Part shown: piece by piece, positions 47,155 to 58,290 of the stretch
How the letters are laid out: each line of letters starts with the position of its first letter
Position numbering within the stretch: the first letter of the stretch is position 1
DNA from: Lepeophtheirus salmonis
Taxonomy: Eukaryota > Arthropoda > Copepoda > Siphonostomatoida > Caligidae
DNA: 64,000 bases
Assembly (NCBI RefSeq): GCF_016086655.4
Contig: NC_052141.2
Location: forward strand, 10,912,001 to 10,976,000
Direction: 5' to 3'
Made by a program: the position numbers and the translations under genes
The notes under the pieces: generated by a model
The model's database searches: none
The model's input: the letters and a program-made list of their open reading frames with translations, nothing else
Told to the model about the DNA's origin: nothing

Positions 47155-47290
47155 AGGCAAACCTATCGATTCATAGATTGAGACCGAAATAAGTACGTCT
47201 ATGTATGGAGACTGAAACAATCCGTCTATGGTTTGAAACGGATTAAATTACCGTCTATGGTCTGAGATTACGTTGGGAACCAAAATATCC
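47155..47290 (+). repeat. Tandem repeat of ~27-29 bp (about four copies)
   Basis: Successive units start 'cgattcatagattgagaccg', 'cgtctatgtatggagactga', 'cgtctatggtttgaaacgga' and 'cgtctatggtctgagattac'. Spacings are 27-30 bases. Further 'ccgtctctaacc' near 47340 may be a stray copy. No coding content. Confidence 0.65.
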
Positions 47291-47529
47291 ATCCATATTG
47301 GTCTACAAAAATCATTTTAGATCGAACCAGGGGGGAAATCCGTCTCTAACCATGACTTAAAATCACTGCACGGAGCCGTTGTTTCACAAAGACATATGAG
47401 TTCCTGAAATAGCTGAGCACGTGCAAGTTTTTTTTTTTTTTTTTTTTTTGCATTTTGCTAGAAGGGTTGGGCTATAGTTAATAAATGACATCGATGAACA
47501 AAGTATTGATACCACAATCTTGGAAAAGG

Positions 47530-47936
47530 CAGGGTGTCCTTGATGTAATACGCGCCTGACAAAACAAAGTTGGGATTGCCAAATTTTTTAACCTGGACAG
47601 GTCCTTTATAGGAAGAGTCAGGAAGAAATTGACTAAGTCGAAAAGTGATTAAATTTGATCCATGCTATATTGCAATGAAAACATTGACAATATTGATATT
47701 GGGCCACATGTTTAGCAACCAACCCCACAGTACCATGATATTTGGAATTTTTTGTGTTTGGCACAGTTGAGCGAAACACCAATAGATCTTCCTGCATAAT
47801 AAAATCCGAGCTGATGTCCACCGTCTGGGAAGAACTGCAAAACCTACCAAAAAATACTTTATTGAAGACTTATTCCCGTTTCCGAGGCGGAGGTATGCAC
47901 GTTATTGACGCTGAAGACGATTATATTAATTAATTG
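47530..47936 (+). pseudogene. Mariner-relative transposase remnant, N- and C-ends only
   Basis: The upstream piece (about 47535-47640) reads in one frame KVGIAKFFNLDRSFIGRVRK, the first HTH of a mariner-type transposase. The downstream piece is an open frame from about 47735 to the stop at 47931: EFFVFGTVERNTNRSSCIIK, ELMSTVWEELQNLPKNTLLK, then YSRFRGGGMHVIDAEDDYIN. This matches the region after the third catalytic Asp (..DFFVWG.VER.TN...) to the C-terminus. The catalytic centre is missing between the two (about 47645-47730), so this is an internally deleted copy. Confidence 0.7.
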
Positions 47937-48134
47937 TATTTTTTTATAATATTGGATTATAATAGTCTTGGGACAGTTCCCAAAAATATTCCAATGTTGA
48001 TTCCGTTGTGATTCTAGTAAAAATTAACAATGTCAATGCCGATTCTATTATATTTTAAATCATTTTCTAACAAATACAATTTTTCTATCAGAGCTGTTCT
48101 GAGGATAATATTTCTTTCTATTTTTTTTTTTTTT
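47937..48134. other. Spacer
   Basis: No gene. 'gccgattctattata' near 48040 resembles the hAT-like MITE interior seen at 2.6 and 59.7 kb. Confidence 0.4.
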
Positions 48135-48500
48135 TTTGCAGGGGGGGAGGATGAAATTTTTAAGAAAAAATAACAAAAAATTAAATTATTTTTGGAAAAA
48201 AATTGAAAAATTAAGTTTAAAATTTTTTTTTAAATTTACAACTATTCACAAAAAGATAAATTTTTTTGAAAAAAAAATTCAAAAATTTGCACCTGTTCTG
48301 GAAAAAAGAAATAGAAAATAAATATTGTCCTGAGAACGCACCTCATAAAAAAAAATTAATTTTAATTTTTTTTTTTAAATTTTAAAAATACATAGTTATT
48401 CACAGAGAGTTAAATTTTTGTTTAAAAATTTGGAAAATTAGATTAAATTTCAAACATAAAATTTTTTTGTAAAATGAAAAAAATATTTCATTTAAGGGAA
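48135..48500. repeat. AT-rich degenerate tandem repeat starting with a G-run
   Basis: It starts 'gcagggggggaggatgaaat' and continues with blocks 'aaatttacaactattcacaa' (48233), 'caaaaatttgcacctgttct' (48277) and 'aaaatacatagttattcaca' (48385). The blocks match those at 10.3-10.6 kb. Open frames inside consist of K, N, F and I only and are not genes. Confidence 0.55.
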
Positions 48501-48724
48501 AGGCTATTTTTTTCATAACTTAGAAACAGAATAAATAATTGAATCCCAGTAATAAATAAAAATAGCCATCGCAAATTAAATATGTTGTCATTTTAAGTTG
48601 CATTTCTCCTGATTTTAAATTAATCTAAGATATTCTTATCAAATACCCTCATCATGCGTGTATTCTTACAGACATTGATTACAAAAGAAAAACATTATTT
48701 CATCTGAAATTAAGTGGTTACATG
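48501..48724. other. Spacer
   Basis: No gene is recognised. Confidence 0.5.
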
Positions 48725-50060
48725 ATACTTTTCATTATGTATCACTCTCCATTTTAGTATTGTGTTCCTTCATGGACTTGAAAAGAAAAATAAGTTTTGC
48801 TGCCGTCTCTGTACCAAAGCAGTTCCTCAGCTTAGAATATACAAGTCCAAAGGATGAAAAGACTCGTTCTACTCTCGATTACATGTCTACGGCAGTCATA
48901 AATTGATAAACTGCAGAGAAAATATCACTTCTGATAACCTGCTGATATTCTTACCATTCAGTAGCTGTCACAGTCTTGGTCACATGTTCTGTAAACTGAA
49001 ATCACTGAAAAGGAAGTAATCTTGCCAGAAACTTCATCATGATAGAAACAAGTGCTTATTGGCATATTCTATTGACATATTCATCTCTTCTTCATTAAGT
49101 TTATTCCCCTCCAGTAAAGGATCAAGCATGTTGTTAGGAAGATTTGCCTTGGAAAAGAGCATTTTATAACTGTTCCTCGCGAGTTTTTTTCCCTTGCTGG
49201 TTGTTATAGAGCTGTTAAAATAACTCTTTCCAAATATTGACTGCTGAAGCAATAGTGCATTTTTCATTGTACCTGATCTAGAGCCTTCGCTATTGGCTAT
49301 AATTGAACCAATAGCTTCTCAGCAGAGTGTTTGAGTCCAATATTGGATACCCCATTCCTTACAGCTGGATCAATCATTTCTTTCAACTTCACAGATCATC
49401 ATTAGAATTGGCAAGTTATTTACATAAATCTTGAGATAGTCTTGTATAGGGATACATCTAGCACCTTGGACATTATTAGACGCTGACCACCTTCTTTGCG
49501 TTATTTTGCACCTGCGTATGATTATTCCTGAAATATTTGACAGCAAAATAAACACGCTCTTTGACGTTATCAATTTTTTATGTCATGAGCCAGTAAATTT
49601 AGAAGGTGTGCTTCACAAACATAGAAGGGGGTATTATATTATGTTGATTCTTCTAGTAGTTTCCGCGTTTTGATCACGTTTCCTGCATTGTCTGTCACAA
49701 TACTACCAACACCAACTAAAAAAAAAAAATTATATTCACATTTCTTGATAGAAGATTGTGCAAGTTGTAGGAAGGTACTTTGTAGGGTGAGGATTGACTC
49801 ATGTTCTTACAGTGTCAATTATAGGAATTGGGACAGTTGATTTAATTTGTCAAAATATTGCCAAGCTGGAATATTCTGTCGTCCAGAAGGGATGATTTGC
49901 AGTGTTGACATTTTTGCTGTGTGACTCAACAGGAACTGAGGCACTGAGTCAATCACACTTTATAGGAAATATTTTACTATATGTGTGGACTGGATTATGA
50001 ATGATAGTTTATACTCTTCTTTTGTTAGTTGTTTGGCGGGAGGACCGAAAGTAACAAGAA
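48725..50060 (-). pseudogene. hAT-superfamily transposase remnant
   Basis: On the reverse strand, in order: KQLTKEEYKLSFIIQS (about 49990-50035), YFDKLNQLSQF (about 49835-49870), VGSIVTDNAGNVIKTRKLLE (about 49650-49710; the family has VTD.A.NM...R..L, part of the RNase H-like catalytic fold), CEAHLLNLLAHDIK (about 49580-49620; family C..H.LNL...DI), VFILLSNISGIIIRR, RRWSASNNVQGA, DYLKIYVNNLPILMMICEVE (about 49385-49450), NLPNNMLDPLLEGNKLNEEE and, at about 48790-48885, SRVERVFSSFGLVYSKLRNC followed by FGTETAAKLIFLFK. The last segment is the diagnostic C-terminal hAT dimerisation region (R.FS..G...S..R..L). Many stops and frame changes show it is long dead. No BED finger or terminal repeat was identified at the ends. 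Confidence 0.85.
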
Positions 50061-50829
50061 CAAACTTGTAGTTTTGCTAACGTAGGTATACAATGTAAAA
50101 TTAAACTAAAATAGTATATTTGCCACAACAGCCATGATTATGTTGTTTTTTTCTTCCAAGTTAAAGAACACACAAGTTTATCCGGACTCGTACTCACGAA
50201 CTACCCAACAACTAGAGAGTCCGACTTCGAGTCTGGGATAAAGCCCCAACTCTGAGCGAGATCGACTCTAACTCCACAGATCTGGTATTTAGTGTTTTGA
50301 ATAAGATTAGTTAATTAATTAACAATTATATTTTATTTTCAATTTTTGTTAAAATATGCTACATAAAAATCGATTTTAATCAAATAAATCAGATTTTTTT
50401 ATTTAAATAAAAAAATCAAAAAAATCACCAAACATGTGTTAACCAGAAAAAAAAATATGTGATAGTTGTGGTAACTCACTTTTAGAAATGAGGAATAAAA
50501 AATTCCCCCGGAAAGGATGAAAGGAAATAATCATTATTCAAAAAATGAATAATATCACAATGGGAATATATAATAAGTTTTTCTAGGAAACCCATCTGCT
50601 AATGACAGTCTACATATAATATAAATAGATACGATTCTCGATTATCTCATTCGATATAGTACAATATGTTAGTACATAATAAATATGATATTATTGGCCC
50701 ACTTCAAATATGTATATGGACATTTTTATATTATGGTATATTATAACCAAAAATACAACAACAACAACAATATTAGTACATTGTATGTAGCAACGTAATT
50801 AAACCTATTAATTATTTTCATATTGCAAG
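50061..50829. other. AT-rich spacer
   Basis: No gene. 50170-50290 contains a degenerate 'gactcgtactc', 'gagtccgacttcgagtc', 'gatcgactctaactcc' cluster; similar words occur near 46160 and 59020, suggesting a short dispersed repeat. Confidence 0.5.
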
Positions 50830-50930
50830 ATACAATTATTTTTCTCAAAATTGAGCGTGGATTACATTTCCATCATTTGACAAATAATTTATAATTTAGT
50901 CAATTTCTATAAATACATTATTTAAAAATG
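50830..50930 (+). repeat. Partial copy of the ~450-bp dispersed repeat
   Basis: 'tttctcaaaattgagcgtgg' followed by 'attacatttcc' and 'ttgacaaataattta' matches the 'caaaattgagtatggattac' and 'gacaaattattctta' landmarks. Confidence 0.5.
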
Positions 50931-50954
50931 TTCTTCGGTTATGCATTAAACAGG

Positions 50955-51190
50955 ACAAAATTGAAAAAAATAAGCAATGGCTTAGAGACTGCCTAAATGA
51001 AAAACTCACAAAGCATGGCTTTATTCAAATGTACGTACAGCTTTTCCCAAATGAGGATCCACAAAGTTTCCATCCCTGATTTTCAGAAGAATTTGATAAA
51101 AATACAATAATTATGGATGAGCAAGGAAAGATTCTGGTAATATCAAATCGAGACCGTTTGGAATTAGGTCATCCACTTAACCACGATTAA
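50955..51190 (+). other. Unidentified coding-like fragment
   Basis: One frame reads KQWLRDCLNEKLTKHGFIQM then YVQLFPNEDPQSFHP, a stop at 51079, then FSEEFDKNTIIMDEQGKILV and ISNRDRLELGHPLNHD before a stop at 51188. The first part has the layout of the N-terminus of Harbinger/PIF-type transposases (W.RP.L......G.Y..L...L...D...F..F). The second part does not follow that family. It sits between two pieces of the long dispersed repeat. Identity uncertain. Confidence 0.3.
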
Positions 51191-51309
51191 AAAATAAAAA
51201 AGTTCAGTTCTTTAACACAGAAGATTATATTGATTATATAATATGATTATATTTAAAAATTGTGTTTTGATTATTTTTGTATTTCTTAAATGAATAATAA
51301 TTGTTCCAT

Positions 51310-51560
51310 AAATTAATCTTACTTCATCTTATTAAACCTTTGAGTGTGCCACACATGGTTGTAAGGAGCCATTTTAATGATTTTTATTCAATTTTAAAAT
51401 TCTTGGATATCTTAATTGACCCTATTAAGTTGAATTACTCGGCCTATAATTGACTCAAATATGCTGATGAAATATTGGGCTGTATGTCTAAATGAGGAAA
51501 AAAAATGTATTGGTATTTTTTTCTTTTCTTTCTTGATTTTTGTACTCGACTATTATCTGA
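51310..51560 (+). repeat. Partial copy of the ~450-bp dispersed repeat
   Basis: 'cttattaaacctttgagtgt' (51331), 'gcctataattgactcaaata' with 'gatgaaatattgggctgta' (51440-51485) and 'ttctttcttgatttttgt' (51525) follow the family order. Confidence 0.65.
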
Positions 51561-54500
51561 GCAGCTCAGAAAAACCTGTAGCAAATAATGTTAAAAACTA
51601 TAAAAACTGAATAAAATCAATAATCACGAATTACGAATCAAGGAAACAAAGATACGTTCTCTTCGTATATACTTCAACAATGTATTCTGTGTTGAAAATT
51701 CTGTGCAATGTCCGAAAGATGGTGCGTATTGATGTTATGACTTAGTTAGTAGCATCTCTTTCAGTCAGATTAATCAATTTCTTTCTGAGTTTTCACCTTC
51801 TGCTAGACACTTTTTCTGCCTTTTAAAATAATTGAGTAGTGCACCCGACTGTTTTAAACAAAAACGCGTTGTATACCTATTTGAACACTTAAATTGCCTA
51901 AAATACGCAAATGTGTACAACGTTTTTGTTCAGGATTTGAAGAAGACGGAGGTATGTTGTTGTTACGATGAATTATGAGCAACTGACGTAGTAGTTAGTG
52001 TTTGCTTGTATTCAAACTAGTTTTAAGGGGAATAAGAATAGGCCAGAGACAATTACAAACGTTTCCAAAAAGTTCCTTTATATATGTCTTTCTCTATGGT
52101 AGAATCTATTACTATAAATCTAATTTCGTATAATTTTTTTTTATATACTTTTACTTTTAGTCACATAAATAAATAAAATATCCGCCATCTTTACAAAAGA
52201 CATTCTGTTACCCCTTTACATGTTTTATAAATCTTTTTAGAATAATCAGAGTTGTTTGGGGTATTGTGATCTTTGTATTATATACACTCTTCCTTCATTC
52301 TTACTCTTTTTTTCGTGTTATAAATATATATTTATTTAGAACAACTCTTTTATCTAATGACTTAATTGTAATGTCCTTTCTTGTAATTACTTCTTTAACG
52401 AGAGCTGCTTCTTAATTTGAAACGGAGAAAAAAATCTTTAATTGTTACTTTTGGAAAGGGAAGAAAAAGATGACGTGTTTTTCCCTTTTTAAGAAGTTAT
52501 ATTTTCTTTTCCTCCTTTCCATTTTTTCTTAACATACTTTTACTCAAATGTGGAGTCATTATTTTTAATGTGGGCCCTTTTAGTTTAATAACAGTCAAAT
52601 ATTTTAGTATCAATATTAGTAACGGATCCAATTTTATGTATATTTCATACATACATTTATTTTCTTGTGCAACAACAAGCTCCCTGTGACTATAAAATAA
52701 AGGTTATTTATTTGTGAAGTAATTAATACATGTGGTGCAATTTCCCGGGTTTCAAAGAAAGATGGTACTATTTTTTACAATAATCGTCTTATTTTTAATG
52801 TGTACCAATTTTCAAAAGACATCAGTGAAATTACATGATACTCTGTTTTTTAGTTTGAGTGAAAATTATTTCGAAGCGAAAAAACCGTATTTTTTGTATT
52901 GTTTAGCCTTGTACTTTTTAGTCCATGTGCTGTAAAGTATTTGTAATACCGGTGTGTTTGCTAGTGACACTGTAGCCCCCCCCCCCTCCCTAAATTTAAA
53001 AATGTATATTATTTACTAGAACGTTTAATATTTGAATTTTTTTACAAAAAAAAAATTATCTTTTTAAAAATAGTTATTGATTTTTATTATTGCATCATAT
53101 CAAAATGGAAACATCAAATAATAGGACTTTGACCTTAAATCCATTAATTAGTTATTCATTTTTTGGCAAGTTTTATTATAGATATACCTCCGTCTAAAAA
53201 GTATTAACATTATATCATTACCTCGTTATATTCCATATTGTATACAATCAATTAATTATTAGAATGGAAAGCATGATATATTTTTCACTAATTATCCTAC
53301 TTCTCTCGTCATTAATCCATCCAAAAAATAATCACTCTATAAGTTTTGCTATATATTATTTTTTTAATCCTCAACGCCAATTGATGAAGTTTCATAAATA
53401 TTTATTGGAAATGTCATTTTATTTAATGAATACATTCTTTTTCTGTTTTCTCTTTTTCAGCTGGTATGTATCATTTCCCCTTCTTTTCATATCATCAAAC
53501 ATGGCCTACCTTTATTTTATCATACAAGCTTTGTCTGAAAAGAAACAGAGGGGGAGGGGAAGGCCCAACATCAGTTGGAAGCTCATTCCAAACATGTTTG
53601 CAATAAATAAACTACTTTTGGTCTTTGGCTATCGAGTTGATGAATGACTCAATTCCTCACAGAAAAATCATTCAAATATTATATTCCTTCATTTTTTTAC
53701 CGCAACAAGTTTGCACCGGATCAGAACATTTTAATCCAAAAATATTTTTTTTGAAGGATTTATACCCTAACTATAAAAACCAACGTGTACTGGTTTGGCT
53801 GTGAAATCTTAAAAATTAAAAGAATATCACCAATTCCTTAACGTAAAAAACTATTAAAAATATTTTTTGATGGATTTTGCAATTGTTTTCAGCTGAACAA
53901 GAATACAATGTGATTCAACCAATCAACGCTCAGAACACTGATATGTAGAAAGGAAGGAGACACGTTAACAGCTGGAGCTTGAACGTTGTTTACTTAAATC
54001 ACGTCATTAATTGCATTGCTTTACGAAACCTTTTTTTCCTAAGAGAAACAGAAAAATGATTCATTGAGTAGTTTGCCAAATACCTCAATAGTACCAACTT
54101 CAGTTTATCTCTGAAGTACTCCATGACAATGATTGTCAAACTATTTCATTATCATTTTTTAAATAAATTGTTTATTTAGTATATATGATAATATTTTCAA
54201 TCCTACATATTAATTTATTCGATAATGCTACTATTACATTGAAATATGTTTTTAAAATATTAGTTATACATTTCTATTGGTATATGATAGGCAAAGATTC
54301 CTCATATAAATAATAAGATGGTCAATATAACATATATTTTAGGGATAATACATTACGAGATAGTGATGAAATATTTTGATCTTTTAAAATTTGGTTATTT
54401 TTTTTTATTAATAGATTTAGATAGACAGGAACGATTGCAATACATAAACATACTTTTATAAAAGAAATAATTTATATGTTTTTGTATAAATAAATAAATA

Positions 54501-55059
54501 ATGCCTTACAAAATGGTAAAATACATCCCAGTTGAGGGAAACTCAGTGGTTTGATGGATGAAAAATTTAAGTAAATTTTCCAATGTTTCAAAGTTATCGT
54601 CACGATACCTCACAAATACAAGTATGACTCTATCAAGCAAAAAAACAAAATTCAACACTTTGTAATAAAGTGATTGCTAATTGATCTTGTTTAATGAATA
54701 TGTAGAATATATAGACAGGCTCATCTTTTTGCATAAAAAAAATATAAGTTTACGAATAATAGTATTATTTAACTCCTATATAACTTTTCTTCTTATAGAG
54801 AAATTAAGGTTATCTAGGAATAATTAAATTGTATAGATAAATTTTAGGATTATAAGATTCAAAATATCAAAAAACTAGTAAAATTACGTTAGGTCTATAT
54901 AAAAAAGTTTTAGTATCATAGTACAAAACCCTGTACCATGGAGGGTGCACTGCGGTTTGTATCCCTTGTGCTTAGTGTACCGTCTCAGTTCTAATCTATG
55001 CACACAAAGCGGGATGAAGAAGAAATTGATTTCCTGAGCTTTTGGAAAACCTAGAATAA
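51561..55059. other. AT-rich spacer
   Basis: No gene is recognised. It contains a hairpin at 51859-51928 (listed) and a C-run at 52976-52988 like the G-run repeat ends. A plus frame of 127 codons at 53264-53647 is rich in F, Y, L and I; its end (KKQRGRGRPN) resembles an AT-hook by sequence only, and I do not consider it supported as a gene. Confidence 0.5.
51859..51928. repeat. Short hairpin (21-bp inverted repeat)
   Basis: 'caaaaacgcgttgtatacc' plus 'tatttg' (51859-51883) pairs with 'caaatgtgtacaacgttttt' plus 'g' (51908-51928), allowing a few mismatches and a 2-4 base offset. The loop is about 24 bases. It may be the core of a palindromic MITE. Confidence 0.55.
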
Positions 55060-55064
55060 GTACA

Positions 55065-55250
55065 GCATTTTCATTTAGTACCACCCTTCAAAATTTTATG
55101 GCAATCTGTTCTTTAGTTTGTGAGTTATTGTGCATTACTTTTTTTTTAATAAAGTAATAAACTTTAGCTCAAAAAAATTTGTGTTTTCATTTTACAATGC
55201 TTTTTGATGGGAAAAAGTACCTTTCAAGCTAAGAAATGGCATAAAACGAA
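55065..55250 (+). pseudogene. Mariner 5' fragment (leader plus start of HTH domain)
   Basis: Homologous to 6405-6615. Around 55195-55240 a frame reads FLMGKSTFQAKKWHKTN. The FLMGK.T.QAK.W pattern is the first helix of the mariner HTH_48-type domain. The preceding ~120 bases match the 6.4-kb copy ('caatctgttctttagtttg', 'gagttatt', 'attttacaatgct'). Nothing of the remaining transposase follows, so this is a truncated relic. Confidence 0.55.
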
Positions 55251-56109
55251 TACATAAAATAAGTATTTGTAGCAATTAAAAAAACAAAAACAATTTGAAC
55301 GAGTGAAACAGTGTTTTATTTGTGAAATCCGAGACTTTTCATTCCATGTATTATATAGATCAACGCCATTAAGATCGCCAATTATAAAGAGATAATCAAA
55401 ATATATTTTGCAGCTGTTGATAATTGCCTCCAAGAAGGAAAAGTATTTAATATTTGGTCCATATTCAGGGTGCACTGACGAAATAGAAACCCCCACTTCC
55501 TGTTTCAATAAATATGTTATCCCAGTTTCTCCGACTTGATAATTCATTACCTACATGGGGTTATTGAAAGTCTTTGAGAGCAAAGAAAGAATCCCAGGAT
55601 GTGTCCCATCTCCTATGAAGAAGTAATGATAACTTTATGGAAAACAAAACTGGTTTTTTGTCTCCTTCTGTTTTACAAAATTATCATTATTTCAAACAGT
55701 ATAATCAAATATTATCATCTCTGTATTTTCATTCAATCATGACATTTGAAAAATAAAGTGTGAAAAATATTGCAGTACGTTTTAACTTTAAGCCCACTGC
55801 ATGATTATATTTGAGAATATATACAATTTACATATTTTATGCAGTTAAATGTCCACTTATGATTATAATCCTCTTATATAATAACTTTTCATTCTGTTAA
55901 ATGAGTGACTTGAGGGGTTGATCACATACTGAGCACTTTTCTAATATTAAATAAAGATCGAATGTAACAAAACCCCCATAACAAGCAAGCTGGACCCTTC
56001 AATAAATAATATGTAGTAGAATATACATTTCAAATTCAAAGTTGTTTTTTTTGACAAAAATGAGTCCGTAACAGACTAATATTGTTTTTTTAATATTTTA
56101 GAGGATTCG
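55251..56109. other. AT-rich spacer
   Basis: No gene. The reverse-strand frame at 55224-55547 contains no familiar motif. Confidence 0.5.
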
Positions 56110-56412
56110 TCTTTAACAACCTTGAACGTTTCTGCCTTATACGTATTCACTTTTTAACACTATTGCCATGTAAGGTTTTTGTCCTGAGACATTTTTGGCT
56201 TTTAACAGTCTTGCCTAGTGACATTTTCGCATGATATCGCTTTTGTCCAGTAATATTCTTGCCTTGTGGCATTTTGCCGTGTGGTATGTTTGCCGTGTAA
56301 CGTTTTTGCATTGTGATATTTTTTTGTAACGTTTTTGCCTTGTGACATTTTCGCCTTGTAACGTGTTTGCCTTGTGGCGTTTACGCCTTCTCCTGTTTTT
56401 GCCTTGTATTTA
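56110..56412 (+). repeat. 16-bp minisatellite, left array (about 19 units)
   Basis: Units align without gaps through most of the array, consensus TTTTTGCCTTGTGACA. Examples are 'tttttgccttgtgaca', 'ttttcgccttgtaacg', 'tgtttgccttgtggcg', 'tttacgccttctcctg'. Units become more diverged towards the left ('tattcactttttaaca', 'gtttctgccttatacg'). It faces the array at 56647. Confidence 0.88.
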
Positions 56413-56646
56413 GAATCCCAAAAATACTACTCCTATTGTCCATTGTGAAGAATAATTGACATTTATATGCAGTCCATTTCTTCATCAAGAGGCTATGAAT
56501 ATACATAGAAATTTCAATCTACATAATCGTGATTGTCTAACCTGTTTCTTTTCTTTTTTTTCAAATTTATCCAGCCGGAATATAACAGTAGAAATTCCAC
56601 TGACAAACCAATATAACCAAGAAGAAGTAGCATTATTTTTGTTATT
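56413..56646. other. Centre between two facing minisatellite arrays
   Basis: About 235 bases without the 16-bp unit. An open plus frame (56456 onward) begins here and runs into the right array (to 56779); its translation has no known domain and its C-terminal part is a by-product of the repeat. Confidence 0.5.
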
Positions 56647-56745
56647 ATGCAGGCAAAAAAGGTTCAAGGCAAAAGCAGCGTTACAAGGGGACTCGTTCAA
56701 GTCAAAAATGTTAAGGCAAAGAGATAAACATTCACATTCAAGGTT
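56647..56745 (-). repeat. 16-bp minisatellite, right array in opposite orientation
   Basis: Units such as 'tcaaggcaaaagcagc', 'gttacaaggggactcg', 'ttcaagtcaaaaatgt' and 'taaggcaaagagataa' are the reverse complement of the left-array consensus (TGTCACAAGGCAAAAA), at about 15-16 base steps. There are about six units. Confidence 0.75.
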
Positions 56746-57599
56746 ATATGGTCCGAAAAAATTATTTGATCATTTTTAATATCCAGAAAAGTTCAAATAC
56801 CCGAAGTACGTTTGGATCCTTGAAACTTTATGGATTATACAAATTGGCCTATACTGTATCGCCTACTTTAACTCCGGATCAAAGACCCGTCCTATCACTT
56901 TCTGGGTAGTTTGACAATTATTTGGCCATACCTACTTTTGTATTTATAAGTAGGGAATCTCAATTTTTTATTGGAAAGCCTGGATGCCCTAGATGGTCCA
57001 TTAACACATAAGCTAACTTGAAACTTGAAAATGGAGTCTGTAATACATTTGTGTACTTTTCACGAATCATTTGTCAATTTGTGATAAATTCGTGACTGCT
57101 ATTCTTTTATTCGGGCTCATTTCAAATATTTAGAGTATTCTTACAAAAACTTGCGCTATGGATTTAATTCTTTTGAGCTTTAGAAGTAGGACAGCAAAGA
57201 AGTTGACTGAAGGCGACCCTATCCGAAATGAAAAAAATTAGAACTATCACAGTTCCACAGCTGCAAGATACCCTGTTTTTAGATTCCAGATTTTGTAAAT
57301 CTAATATGGAAGTACACCAGGGATTTGATACGCTACTACCCATATGGTTCGAAAGATAGTATGACGTTTCTTCGCCATCACATAGACATTTTAAAAAGTT
57401 TTGTGTATCCAATGCTTTAATGATGTGATTTTTATCATCTCCATCTTACTTTATTTAGTCATATTAATTTGATAATTTGCATTCATTTTTTTTCTACCAG
57501 ATCATTTAACTAATTTTATTGAAGATTTTTATCAAATGTGGAAAACTACTACAGAGTATTTTTACTATGTTTTGCTCAACGTGCTTATCAAATAATGGA
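56746..57599. other. Spacer with one unassigned frame
   Basis: The reverse-strand frame 57164-57412 (MDTQNFLKCLCDGEETSYYL, later SKNRVSCSCGTVIVLIFF) is less AT-rich than its surroundings. I recognise no family and no splice signals; not called as a gene. Confidence 0.4.
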
Positions 57600-58290
57600 T
57601 TTACTTATGTTTAGGAATTTAATTATAAGCTAAAATGTTTAGTTTTATATGTAACTTTTCCAAACGGATAAAGTATGTATGAAAAAAAAAATGACATTTT
57701 TTATTTGAAGCGGGCAATATCGGGGTAAATATAAGTCTTTTAAATAAAAAACATAAATAGAGCTAAAGTTATCAAGTATCTTTACTCTTCCACAAAAATT
57801 TAAAGTACATGGCATATTATTGACTCAAAATGTTTATGAAATATTGGGCTATCTATATGTGTTTCAGATTTTTTCTTTTCATTGATTTTTCTTCATGATT
57901 GTTTTTATGTTGACACACCACAAATGTTGCTTGCAATATAAAAGCAGAAGTGTATTTTTATATGCATTATTATCAAATTCTATCATGAAATTATTTTAAT
58001 AAATTACTTGGTTATGTTGCAAATTGCTAAACAAGTAGATAAAATTGATAATCATTTTACCAAAATAAAAACTTGCCATCTTTAATGGTTGAAAGGGACC
58101 ATAACGGGCCCAATATAAGTCTCTTAATTGATAAAAAGTTCTTGAACAATAGTTAGAATTATTTTGTATCTTAAATAAACCCATTAATGTGAATAGAGAG
58201 GCTACAATTGACTTACATTAATCTATAAAATATTAGGTTGTTTATATATTGTTGTTTTTTTAGGTTGACATACTAAATATACAGATCCTA
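57600..58290 (+). repeat. Two further units of the ~450-bp dispersed repeat
   Basis: 'atatcggggtaaatataagtc' (57718), 'ttattgactcaaaatgttta' (57817), 'aatattgggctatctatatg' (57840), 'tttttatgttgacacaccac' (57903), then a second set: 'acgggcccaatataagtctc' (58096), 'caattgacttacattaatct' (58205). Confidence 0.68.

Larger units (their letters stand above)
56110..56745. mobile_element. Putative foldback-like element
   Basis: Two arrays of the same 16-bp unit in opposite orientation enclose about 235 bases. Long inverted repeats built of short tandem subrepeats are the defining feature of foldback elements. No target-site duplication or transposase could be shown, so an inverted satellite rearrangement remains possible. 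Confidence 0.45.

Noticed and set aside
47429..47451. Long poly-T and other homopolymer runs
   Set aside because: Simple-sequence runs occur throughout; none is adjoined by a 3' retroelement end.
48136..48321. Lysine/asparagine-rich open frame
   Set aside because: A translation of A/T homopolymer blocks in a repeat.
53264..53647. 127-codon plus-strand frame ending in an AT-hook-like GRGRP
   Set aside because: Mostly hydrophobic low-complexity sequence; a 'ctctttttcag' splice-like string inside it is common in AT-rich DNA. No homologue known to me.
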